Positions 1 through 7,821 of a stretch of 64,000 nucleotides of DNA are shown here, one piece after another. Position 1 is the first letter of the stretch, and the number at the start of each line of letters is the position of its first letter. The translations under genes and the position numbers were made by a program. The stretch lies in the NCBI RefSeq assembly GCF_050699915.1, contig NZ_JBOHGA010000005.1, forward strand, positions 1 through 64,000, given 5' to 3'. The stretch is from Actinophytocola sp050699915 (GTDB lineage: Bacteria > Actinomycetota > Actinomycetes > Mycobacteriales > Pseudonocardiaceae). The notes under the pieces are model-generated. The model made no database searches. It worked only from the letters and a program-made list of their open reading frames with translations, and had not been told where the DNA came from.

Positions 1-21
1 TCCGTGCGGCGGCCTCGTCAT
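1..21 (-). CDS. Possible 5' end of the gene after the histidine kinase
   Basis: An ATG reading toward the left edge opens a frame of seven codons (M-T-R-P-P-H-G) before the window ends. It lies 59 nt downstream of the kinase stop on the same strand. Kinases of this type are usually followed by a LuxR-type response regulator, so that is the natural guess, but no regulator sequence is visible and no strong ribosome binding site precedes the ATG. Confidence 0.25.
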
Positions 22-30
22 GTGGAGCGG

Positions 31-71
31 GCTCCGGCAGTCGGTTGAGGGGGAGGGCCGTCTGCCGGAGC
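31..71. terminator. Inverted repeat after the histidine kinase
   Basis: Two perfect 10-bp arms, GCTCCGGCAG and CTGCCGGAGC, are separated by 21 nt and sit just after the kinase stop. No T-run follows on the minus strand. It could be a terminator, an attenuator between kinase and the next gene, or a protein site. Confidence 0.35.
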
Positions 72-79
72 CCGGGCTT

Positions 80-1435
80 TCAGCCGGCCAGTGGGTACGT
101 GGCCGAGACGCAGAACCCGCCTTCGGAGGTGGGACCCGCCTGGAACGTGCCTCCGAGGAGCCCCGCTCGCTCCCGGAGACCGATCAGTCCGTGGCCGCCG
201 GAGGGTAACGCCGGTGGCCGTGCGCCGGCCCTGCCGTTGTGCACCTCGACGACGATGGTGTCCTTCTGCGCCGTGACGTTGACCGAGGCGCGCGCGCCGG
301 CCGCGTGCTTGCGCACGTTGGTGAGCGCCTCCTGCACCGTCCGGTACACCGCGTGGGACACCGAGCGGGGCAGCCTGGACGGCTCGGCCTCGACGTTCAG
401 CGCGACCGGGACCGCCTCGCAGCGGAAGTTGCGCACCAGGTCGCCCAGTTCGTCCACGCCGGGCTGCTGGCCCTCGCCGCCGTCGCCCGAGCGCAGCAGG
501 CCGACCAGGCTGCGCAGCTCCTCGAGCGTGCGGGTGGACAGCCGGCGGATGGTCGTCGCGGTCTCCTTCGAGTCCTCGTCGCTCGCCGCGACCTGCATCG
601 CGCCCGCCTGCATGGCGATGAGCGTGACCTGGTGGGACACCACGTCGTGCATCTCGCGCGCGAGCTTGGTCCGCTCGGCGGCGCGCACGGTCTCGGCGTA
701 GAGGGCCTTCTCCCGTTCTCGACTGTTGGCGAGCTCGGTGATGCGGGCGGAGAGCTCCTTGCGAGCGGTGATCAGCAGGCCGATGGCCACCGGCATACCG
801 GCGACGACGACGGCCCACATGAACTCCAGCGCGTGCTCGCGCCAGGTCATGGCGGCGAACTCTTGCAGCGGCCAGATGATGAAGTAGCAGCAGAACACCA
901 GGATCGAGCTGACCACCAGCTGCCAGCTCCAGCCGCGGCGCTTGGCGAGCGTGCCGAGCGCGACCATCGCGGCGAGCTGACACCAGCCGGTGAGGAAGCC
1001 TGGGACCGTGACCAGCACGGCGAGGAACGGCACGTGCCGGCGCATGACCATGGCCGCCACACCGGCTCCGGAGAGCCACACCTGATAGTTCTGCGTGTCC
1101 TCGGGGATCACCAGCCACACGTCGAGCACGGCCAGCACGACGGCGACGACATCGGAGGCGAGGTTCTTGGCACGCGTGCTCGCGCGGAACGCGATGACCC
1201 AGCGCGGCAGTGCGCGAGTGACCAGCCGGGGGCGCGGGATGAGCCGGAACTCGTCCATCGGTGGGGTGAGCGTTGACGCGACCAGGGCGCTACCTCCTGT
1301 CTGGGTGCTGGCCTCTCCCTCCGCGGCGTCTCGTGTAGGCAGCTCGCGGACACCAGCTCGTTGTCGCGGCAGCTCCATCCCGGCGGGCGCGCTGTGGCGC
1401 GCTGTGGCAGGGTGGTGCTGTTGCCGTGGCGACAT
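80..1435 (-). CDS. Two-component sensor histidine kinase (NarL-partner type)
   Basis: A membrane sensor kinase of the HisKA_3/HATPase_c class, predicted to autophosphorylate and pass phosphate to a LuxR-type response regulator. Several hydrophobic segments fill roughly residues 85-230. The dimerisation/phosphoacceptor box is KLAREMHDVVSHQ with His near residue 263, the N-box is VQEALTNVRKHA near 370, and a G-box GGHGLIGLRERAG lies near 413; the chain ends normally after the ATPase domain. The ATG chosen follows a strong GGAGGGAGG about 5 nt upstream, whereas the in-frame start 24 codons earlier has none. The first ~60 residues are low-complexity and probably cytoplasmic. The signal sensed cannot be told. 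About 451 residues. Confidence 0.9.
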   Translation of the reverse strand: MSPRQQHHPATARHSAPAGMELPRQRAGVRELPTRDAAEGEASTQTGGSALVASTLTPPMDEFRLIPRPRLVTRALPRWVIAFRASTRAKNLASDVVAVVLAVLDVWLVIPEDTQNYQVWLSGAGVAAMVMRRHVPFLAVLVTVPGFLTGWCQLAAMVALGTLAKRRGWSWQLVVSSILVFCCYFIIWPLQEFAAMTWREHALEFMWAVVVAGMPVAIGLLITARKELSARITELANSREREKALYAETVRAAERTKLAREMHDVVSHQVTLIAMQAGAMQVAASDEDSKETATTIRRLSTRTLEELRSLVGLLRSGDGGEGQQPGVDELGDLVRNFRCEAVPVALNVEAEPSRLPRSVSHAVYRTVQEALTNVRKHAAGARASVNVTAQKDTIVVEVHNGRAGARPPALPSGGHGLIGLRERAGLLGGTFQAGPTSEGGFCVSATYPLAG

Positions 1436-1670
1436 GGTCGACCTCCCTCCGGAGTTTTGCTCCGCACCCATTGAAGACAGAAGCATCGTCCGCGTGGGAC
1501 GTTTCATTACAGATAACTGTGCTGGAGCAAATCACCAGTTACCGGTTTGCCCTATTTGGACGTTCGCCGGGGCCGAATCGACGAAGGTGGCTGGGCCAGT
1601 CGGTCCAGCGTGTTTTCGCAGCTCTTCGGCCTGTGTCGGCGCCTGGAGGCGAGTTTTCGGCCATCATCAG

Positions 1671-1706
1671 GCCACGAGAATGACATTCCGTGTTCATTTT
1701 CGTGGC
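1671..1706 (-). terminator. Hairpin downstream of the pentose phosphate operon
   Basis: Thirteen-base arms (GCCACGAGAATGA and TCATTTTCGTGGC) pair around a 10-nt loop with a single wobble. The hairpin starts about 33 nt past the pgl stop codon, in the roughly 300-bp gap before the kinase gene. It is the likely transcription end of tkt-pgl. No long U-tract follows, as is common in high-GC actinobacteria. I see no other gene in this gap; the rest presumably holds the kinase promoter. Confidence 0.55.
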
Positions 1707-1738
1707 TGAGCGGCGAAATTGGGCCGCGGGCGCGCGGC

Positions 1739-2506
1739 CTAGCTCACCCGCGCGGAGGAGACGCCGGGTGCCTTGGCCGCGGCCGCCGTGTCGAGAAGCC
1801 ACCGGGTGTGGCGCTGCCCGCGCGCGCCGGCGGCTGGGATCGCCACCTCGTCCGCGCCGCCGAGTGCCATCGCCACCGGGGCGGCCTTGCCCTCTCCGGC
1901 CGTGACGAGCCAGACCTCCGCCGCGCGGCGGATCGCGGGCAGGGTCAGGCTGACCTGGACCGGCGGCGGCTTCGGGCAGTCGTGCACGGCGACGACCGAG
2001 CGCTCGGTCTCGTGCACCGCCGGCGAGTCGGGGAAGATCGAGGCCGTGTGGCCCTCCTCGCCCACGCCGAGCAGACACACGTCGAAGCTCGGCACGTGGT
2101 CCACCGCCCCCGCGGCCGCGGCCAGCAGCTCGGCGTACCGCTCCGCCGCCTCCTCGGGGGAGAGCCCGGCGTCCGAGGGCGCCATCGCGTGCACGCGGGA
2201 CGGCGCCACCGGCACGTGGTCCAGCAGGGCCTGCCGCGCCAGCGTCTCGTTGCGCTCGGGGTCGCCGGCGGGCAGGAAGCGCTCGTCGCCCCAGTAGACG
2301 TCCACCGCGGACCAGTCGACGGCGTCGCGGGCCGGCGCCGCGCGCACCTGTTCCAGCACGGCCGCGCCGGTCCGGCCGCCGGTGAGCACCACCGACGCCG
2401 TGCCACGGGCGGCCTGCGCGTCGACCAGGCAGGTCACCAGGCGCGCCGCGGTCGCCGCGGCGAGCAGCTCGGGGCTGCCGTACGCGACCACCTGCGGTGT
2501 CGTCAC
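1739..2506 (-). CDS. pgl: 6-phosphogluconolactonase
   Basis: Hydrolyses 6-phosphoglucono-1,5-lactone to 6-phosphogluconate, the second oxidative step of the pentose phosphate pathway, in the cytoplasm. The 255-residue chain has the SugarP-isomerase/NagB-like fold markers: LTGGRTG near residue 41, VYWGDERFLP near 70 and the phosphate-site segment GVGEEGHTASIFPD near 147. The GTG start overlaps the opcA stop by four bases (GTGA), so it is translationally coupled. It is the last gene of the operon, the same position as devB in related actinobacteria. Confidence 0.95.
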   Translation of the reverse strand: MTTPQVVAYGSPELLAAATAARLVTCLVDAQAARGTASVVLTGGRTGAAVLEQVRAAPARDAVDWSAVDVYWGDERFLPAGDPERNETLARQALLDHVPVAPSRVHAMAPSDAGLSPEEAAERYAELLAAAAGAVDHVPSFDVCLLGVGEEGHTASIFPDSPAVHETERSVVAVHDCPKPPPVQVSLTLPAIRRAAEVWLVTAGEGKAAPVAMALGGADEVAIPAAGARGQRHTRWLLDTAAAAKAPGVSSARVS

Positions 2507-3546
2507 GGCGTGGCCCCGGCCTTCGCCTTCGGGGACTCCTTCGCCGCGGACTTCCCGTCGGACTTGGCGGTCGACTTCGCCCGGCTGGACTTGTCCGCCG
2601 CCGGCTTCGCGGCGGTGGCCGCCCGGGCGCGGCGGTCGATCTTGCCCAGCGACTTGAGCGCCAGCGCGTAGATCTCGTCCGCGTCGAGCCGGCGCAGCTC
2701 CTCCGCGAGGCAGTCGCGCACCGGCCGCCGCTGCAACGCCACCCGGCGGTTCGGCTGGCCCGGCTGGGTCAGCTCGCCGACCGTGCCATCCGGCCGGTGC
2801 AGCTCGACCGTGCCGGACCGGCGCTCCAGCTCGACCTTCACGATTCCCTCGCCGTAGCGGGCCTTCAGCCGCCGCACGGGCACCCGCAGCCGCGCGGCGA
2901 GCCACGCGGCGAGCAGGTCCGCCGAGGGCGAGTCACCCTCGCCGCTGACCGTGGCCGTGGTGACCCGCTCGTAGGGCGGCAGGTCCAGCGCGGAGGCGAG
3001 CACCGCCCGCCACAGCGTGAGCCGCGTCCACGCCAGATCCGTGTCACCGTCCATATAGGACTTCGCGCGGGCTTCCATGGCCTTCGTCGGGTTGCGCGAC
3101 GCCGCGGCGTCGGTGATCCGGCGGGTGGCGAGCGCCCCGATGGCGTCCTTGGCCGGCACGGCCGGCGCCTCGAACGGCCACCAGGCGACGACCGGCGCGT
3201 CCGGCAGCAGCATCGGCACCACGCACGAGGCGCCCTCGTTGGCGAGCGGGCCGTACAGCCGCAGCACGATGACCTCGCTCGCGCCGGCGTCGCCGCCGAC
3301 GCGGATCTGCGCGTCCAGCCGCGGCGAGGCCTTCTTCGCGCCCCGCGCCACCACGATCACCCGGCACGGGTGCTCGCGGCTCGCGTGGTTGGCCGCGTCG
3401 ATGACCTCCTCGGTGCGCTCGCTGTCGTCGGTGACGATGACCAGCGTGAGCACCCGGCCGATGGTGTTCGCACCGCCCTGCTCGCGCAGGTGCACGAGCT
3501 TGCTGTTCACCTGTGAGGTCGTTGTGGCCGGCAGGTCGATGATCAC
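2503..3546 (-). CDS. opcA: Glucose-6-phosphate dehydrogenase assembly protein OpcA
   Basis: OpcA proteins activate or assemble glucose-6-phosphate dehydrogenase and in actinobacteria lie directly after zwf, as here. The 347-residue chain starts VIIDLPATTTSQVNSKLV and carries the conserved core LPDAPVVAWWPFEAP near residues 121-135, followed by the ATRRITDAA stretch. The last ~40 residues are a Lys/Ala/Ser-rich tail. The GTG start overlaps the zwf stop by four bases, and its stop overlaps the pgl start by four bases. Confidence 0.93.
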   Translation of the reverse strand: MIIDLPATTTSQVNSKLVHLREQGGANTIGRVLTLVIVTDDSERTEEVIDAANHASREHPCRVIVVARGAKKASPRLDAQIRVGGDAGASEVIVLRLYGPLANEGASCVVPMLLPDAPVVAWWPFEAPAVPAKDAIGALATRRITDAAASRNPTKAMEARAKSYMDGDTDLAWTRLTLWRAVLASALDLPPYERVTTATVSGEGDSPSADLLAAWLAARLRVPVRRLKARYGEGIVKVELERRSGTVELHRPDGTVGELTQPGQPNRRVALQRRPVRDCLAEELRRLDADEIYALALKSLGKIDRRARAATAAKPAADKSSRAKSTAKSDGKSAAKESPKAKAGATP

Positions 3547-5072
3547 GGACGCCTCCAGTGTCGACCGGTACGGGCGAGCATCTTGTTTGCCGAGCCCGGC
3601 CCCCACGTGCCGGCCGAGTAGGACTCCGGCCGACCGCTGGCGTGCCATGCCCGGATCACCGGGTCGAGGATCTCCCAGGACCGCTCGACCTCGTCGTTCA
3701 TCGGGAACAGCGAGGGCTCGCCCAGCAGCACGTCCAGGATCAGCCGCTCGTAGGCCTCGGGGGAGGACTCGGTGAAGGAGTGGCCGTAGCTGAAGTCCAT
3801 GTTGACGTCCCGGACCTCCATCGTGGAGCCGGGGACCTTCGAGCCGAACCGCATGGTGACGCCCTCGTCCGGCTGCACCCGGAACACGAGCGCGTTCTGG
3901 CCGAGCTCCTCGGTGGACGTCGCGTCGAACGGCAGGTGCGGGGCGCGCTTGAACACGACCGCGATCTCGGTGACCCGCCGGCCCAGCCGCTTGCCGGTGC
4001 GCAGGTAGAACGGCACGCCCGCCCAGCGGCGGGTGTCGATCTGCAGCTCGATCGCCGCGAAGGTCTCGGTGGTGGAGTCCTTCGCGAAGCCGCCCTCCTC
4101 CAGCAGGCCGGGCACCTTCTGCCCGCCCTGCCAGCCGCCGGTGTACTGGCCGCGCGCTGTCGTCTCGGAGAACGGGCTCGCTGCCTTGGTCGCCGCGAGG
4201 ATCTTGGCCTTCTCCGCCCGGACCGCCTGCGGCCCGAAGGAGATCGGCTCCTCCATCGCGGTCAGTGCGAGCAGCTGCAGCAGGTGGTTCTGGATCACGT
4301 CGCGGGCGGCGCCGATGCCGTCGTAGTAGCCGGCGCGCCCGCCGAGGCCGATGTCCTCGGCCATGGTGATCTGCACGTGGTCGACGTAGTTCGAGTTCCA
4401 GATCGGCTCGAACAGCTGGTTCGCGAACCGCAGCGCCAGGATGTTCTGCACGGTCTCCTTGCCGAGGTAGTGGTCGATGCGGAACACCGACTCCTCGGGG
4501 AAGACCCCGTTGACGATCTCGTTCAGCCGCCGGGCGCTGGTCAGGTCGTGCCCGAACGGCTTCTCGATGACCACCCGGCGCCACTGGTCGAACGTCGGCG
4601 CCGCCAGCCCGGTGCGGGCGAGCTGCTTGATGACCTTCTCGAACGCGCCGGGCGGGATCGACAGATAGAAGGCGTGGTTGCCGGCCGTGCCGCGGATGCG
4701 GTCGAGGTCGGTGACCGTCGTGACGAGGTTGTCGAACGCGCCGTCGTCGTCGAACGAGCCCTGCACGAACCGGCACCCCTCGGCGAGCCGGTCCCAGACC
4801 GACTGCCGGAACGGGGTCCGCGCGTGCTCCTTGACCGCGTCGAACACGACCTGGCTGAAGTCCTCGTCGGCCCAGTCCCGGCGGGCGAAGCCGACCAGCG
4901 AGAAGCCGGGCGGCAGCAGGCCGCGGTTGGCCAGGTCGTAGATCGCCGGCATCAGCTTCTTGCGGGAGAGGTCGCCGGTGACCCCGAAGATCACCAGGCC
5001 GCACGGCCCGGCGATCGTGGGCAGTCGCTTGTCCCGCCCGTCGCGCAGCGGGTTCTGCCAGGTACGTGTCAT
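3543..5072 (-). CDS. zwf: Glucose-6-phosphate 1-dehydrogenase
   Basis: Oxidises glucose-6-phosphate with NADP+ to the lactone and is the main entry to the oxidative branch. The 509-residue protein has the cofactor motif GVTGDLS (residues 30-36), the EKPFG segment (about 170-174) and the active-site motif RIDHYLGKE (198-206) with catalytic His 201. Length is normal for the family. The ATG overlaps the pgi stop (ATGA). The order zwf-opcA-pgl supports co-regulated NADPH production. Confidence 0.97.
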   Translation of the reverse strand: MTRTWQNPLRDGRDKRLPTIAGPCGLVIFGVTGDLSRKKLMPAIYDLANRGLLPPGFSLVGFARRDWADEDFSQVVFDAVKEHARTPFRQSVWDRLAEGCRFVQGSFDDDGAFDNLVTTVTDLDRIRGTAGNHAFYLSIPPGAFEKVIKQLARTGLAAPTFDQWRRVVIEKPFGHDLTSARRLNEIVNGVFPEESVFRIDHYLGKETVQNILALRFANQLFEPIWNSNYVDHVQITMAEDIGLGGRAGYYDGIGAARDVIQNHLLQLLALTAMEEPISFGPQAVRAEKAKILAATKAASPFSETTARGQYTGGWQGGQKVPGLLEEGGFAKDSTTETFAAIELQIDTRRWAGVPFYLRTGKRLGRRVTEIAVVFKRAPHLPFDATSTEELGQNALVFRVQPDEGVTMRFGSKVPGSTMEVRDVNMDFSYGHSFTESSPEAYERLILDVLLGEPSLFPMNDEVERSWEILDPVIRAWHASGRPESYSAGTWGPGSANKMLARTGRHWRRP

Positions 5073-6700
5073 GTGCCCGCCTCTTGAACGGCCTTGACGA
5101 GGTGGGCCAGACCCGCGGCCCGGTCGGTGAGATGCAGGCGCAGCACCGGACGGCCGTGTTCGCGCAGGACCTGCCCGTCGCCGAGCGCCTGCGCCTGCTG
5201 CAGGGTGCCCAGCGTGTAGGGCCGCCCGGGCACCTGGATGTCGTCGGTCACCGCGCCGGTCAACTGGAGGAAGGCGCCGTTCTGGTGGCCGCCCTTGTGG
5301 TACTGGCCGGTGGAGTGCAGGAACCGAGGTCCCCAGCCGAACGTGGTCTGCACGCCCGTCCGGCGGGCGAGCTCGGGCCGCAGCACGATCGCCGAGGCGT
5401 CCGCGATCCGGTCGAGGTAGGCCTGCACGGACAGGTAGCCGAACTCCGGGACGGTGCCGAGGAAGGCGGTGAGCGCGCCGGCGAGCGTGTCGGTGCCCTC
5501 GGGCAGCAGGCCATCGGGAGCGTGCACCTCGACTGGACCGTCTACAAAGGATGGTGCGGCGACGTCCGCGGACGGCGCGTCCAGCAGCGAGCGGGCCGCC
5601 TTCTTCGCCGCCTCGACATCCGGCTGGTCGAACGGGTTGATCGAGAGCAGTCGGCCGACGAGCGCGATCGCGGTCTCCCACAACTGGAACAAGCCGCCGA
5701 GTGTGCCCTCGGTGGCCAGCAGCACGCCCTTCGGCGACGGGCCGATGGCGACCGGCGTCGCGTCCTCCCGCGCGTCGGTGAAGCCGGGGCTGTCCGGGTT
5801 CTCGACCACGACGGGCAGCAGCCCGGTGCCGTCCTTGCCGGTGGACTCCGCGATGAGCTGCTCGGCCCACTCGCCGAAACCGGAGATGCCCGAGCCGGTG
5901 TCGGCCAGCACGAGCTTCTCCGAGCCGCGGGTGTGCGCCGCGCCGAGCGCCGCCGCGAGCAGGATCGCCGGGTTGTCCTCGACGTCGCTGCCGAGCTTGG
6001 GCGCGGGGTTGTGCGCGTCGTCGAGGAGCCTGCGCAGGTCGGCGCCGGCGAGGCCGGAGGGGACGAGCCCGAACGCGGTCAGCGCCGAGTAGCGCCCGCC
6101 CACGTGCGGGTCGGCCCGGAACACCTTGCGGTAGCCGGCTTCCGTGGCCGCCTCGTCCAGCGGTGAGCCCGGGTCGGTGACCACGACGATCCGGCTGGCG
6201 GCGTCGATGCCGGCGTCGGTGAACGCCTGCTCGAAGATCCGCCGGTGGCTGTCGGTCTCCACCGTGGAGCCGGACTTGGACGACACCACCAGCACCGTGC
6301 GGGTCAGGTCGCCCTCCAGCGCGTCGGCGACCTGGCCCGGGTCGGTGGTGTCGAGCACGACCAGCGGCACGCCGGCGGTGCTCGTGATCACCTCGGGGGC
6401 GAGTGACGAGCCGCCCATGCCGGCGAGCACGACCCGGTCCAGGCCCTCGGCCCGCAACTCGGCGTGCAGCGTCTCGATCTCGCGGACCACCGGTACCGAG
6501 GTCTCGTGCAGCCCGGTCCAGGCCAGCCGGATCGATGCCTCGGACTCGGCGTCGGGGCCCCACAGGGTGGCGTCCTGCGCGGCGAGGCGGGACGCGACCC
6601 GATCCGCCACCATCTGCTCGATCAGCGGCCTGGCCTCGGCCAGCAGCCGCTCCTGTGCCGTCCCGGCCGTCTCGTCGGGCCGTTCGTCCGGCTGTGTCAT
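5069..6700 (-). CDS. pgi: Glucose-6-phosphate isomerase
   Basis: Interconverts glucose-6-phosphate and fructose-6-phosphate, linking glycolysis to the pentose phosphate cycle. Sugar-isomerase (SIS) features are clear: VVLAGMGGSSLAPEV near residue 85, LVVSSKSGSTVETD near 130, and the C-terminal GWGPRFLHSTGQYHKGG segment near 440. At 543 residues it belongs to the long actinobacterial type. It sits between tal and zwf, as I recall for Streptomyces clusters, whereas M. tuberculosis lacks pgi at this locus. The ATG lies 8 nt after the tal stop with GGGAG upstream. Confidence 0.93.
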   Translation of the reverse strand: MTQPDERPDETAGTAQERLLAEARPLIEQMVADRVASRLAAQDATLWGPDAESEASIRLAWTGLHETSVPVVREIETLHAELRAEGLDRVVLAGMGGSSLAPEVITSTAGVPLVVLDTTDPGQVADALEGDLTRTVLVVSSKSGSTVETDSHRRIFEQAFTDAGIDAASRIVVVTDPGSPLDEAATEAGYRKVFRADPHVGGRYSALTAFGLVPSGLAGADLRRLLDDAHNPAPKLGSDVEDNPAILLAAALGAAHTRGSEKLVLADTGSGISGFGEWAEQLIAESTGKDGTGLLPVVVENPDSPGFTDAREDATPVAIGPSPKGVLLATEGTLGGLFQLWETAIALVGRLLSINPFDQPDVEAAKKAARSLLDAPSADVAAPSFVDGPVEVHAPDGLLPEGTDTLAGALTAFLGTVPEFGYLSVQAYLDRIADASAIVLRPELARRTGVQTTFGWGPRFLHSTGQYHKGGHQNGAFLQLTGAVTDDIQVPGRPYTLGTLQQAQALGDGQVLREHGRPVLRLHLTDRAAGLAHLVKAVQEAGT

Positions 6701-6708
6701 CTGGTTGC

Positions 6709-7821
6709 TCAGCTCCCTGCCGCTGCCTTCAGTTGGCCGTCGACCGACTCGAGAAGCTCCTCCCAGGACTTCTCGAACTTCTCCACGCCCTCGTTCTCGA
6801 GCGTGAGGAAGACGTCGGTGACGTCGATCCCGGCGGCGGACAGGTCGTCGAACAGCTGCTGGGCCTCGCCCGCCCGGCCGGTCACGGCGTCGCCGCTGAT
6901 CTTGCCGTGGTCGGCGACCGCGTGCAGGGTGTTCTCCGGCATCGTGTTCACCGTGTCGTTCACGACCAGGTCGTCGACGTACATCGTGTCGGCGTAGTCG
7001 GGGTTCTTGACGCCGGTGGATGCCCACAGCGGACGCTGCGGCCGGGCGCCGGCATCGGCCAGCGCCTGCCAGCGCGGTGAGCCGAAGACCTCCTGGAACG
7101 CCGCGTAGGCCAGCCGCGCGTTGGCCACCGCCGCCTTGCCGCGCAACGCCTTCGCCTCGTCCGTGCCGATCGCGTCGAGCCGCTTGTCGACCTCGGTGTC
7201 CACGCGGGAGACGAAGAACGAGGCGACCGAGGTGAGCGTCGAGATGTCGTGTCCGTTGGCCTTCGCCTGCTCCACGCCGGCGATGAACGCGTCCATCACC
7301 TCGCGGTAGCGCTCGACGGAGAAGATCAGCGTGACGTTGACGCTGACGCCCTCGGCGAGCGTGCGGGTGATCGCCGGGAGGCCATCGGCCGTGGCCGGGA
7401 TCTTCACCAGCAGGTTCGGCCGGTCCACGGTCTTCCACAGGTCCAGCGCCTCGGCGACGGTCTTGTCCGCGTCGTGCGCCGAGCGGGGGTCGACCTCGAT
7501 CGACACCCGGCCGTCCACGCCGCCGGTGGCCTGCCACACGTCGCGGAACAGGTCGCAGGCGTTGCGGATGTCGGTGGTGGTGATCTCCTTGACCGCCGCG
7601 TCGAGCGAGGCGCCGCGGGCGGCGAGCTCGCGCACCTGGTCGTCGTAGTCCGCCGCGTCGGCGAGCGCCTTCGCGAAGATCGTCGGGTTGCTGGTCACGC
7701 CGACCACGTGCTTGTCGCGCACGAGGTCGGCCAGGTTGCCGGTGTTGAGCCGCTTGCGGGAGACGTCGTCCAGCCAGATGGAGACTCCGGCCTCGGACAG
7801 CTTGGCGAGTGTGTCGCTCAT
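6709..7821 (-). CDS. tal: Transaldolase
   Basis: Transfers a dihydroxyacetone unit between sedoheptulose-7-phosphate and glyceraldehyde-3-phosphate in the non-oxidative pentose phosphate pathway. The 370-residue chain shows GVTSNPTIFAKAL near residue 40 and the Schiff-base lysine region NLLVKIPAT near 140, both typical of the long actinobacterial transaldolases. The ATG overlaps the tkt stop by four bases. It is predicted to be cytoplasmic and co-expressed with tkt. Confidence 0.96.
   Translation of the reverse strand: MSDTLAKLSEAGVSIWLDDVSRKRLNTGNLADLVRDKHVVGVTSNPTIFAKALADAADYDDQVRELAARGASLDAAVKEITTTDIRNACDLFRDVWQATGGVDGRVSIEVDPRSAHDADKTVAEALDLWKTVDRPNLLVKIPATADGLPAITRTLAEGVSVNVTLIFSVERYREVMDAFIAGVEQAKANGHDISTLTSVASFFVSRVDTEVDKRLDAIGTDEAKALRGKAAVANARLAYAAFQEVFGSPRWQALADAGARPQRPLWASTGVKNPDYADTMYVDDLVVNDTVNTMPENTLHAVADHGKISGDAVTGRAGEAQQLFDDLSAAGIDVTDVFLTLENEGVEKFEKSWEELLESVDGQLKAAAGS

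Noticed and set aside
1436..1507. An upstream ATG adding 24 residues to the histidine kinase
   Set aside because: The downstream ATG at 1435 has a near-ideal GGAGGGAGG site, whereas the upstream one has none and its residues look non-coding.
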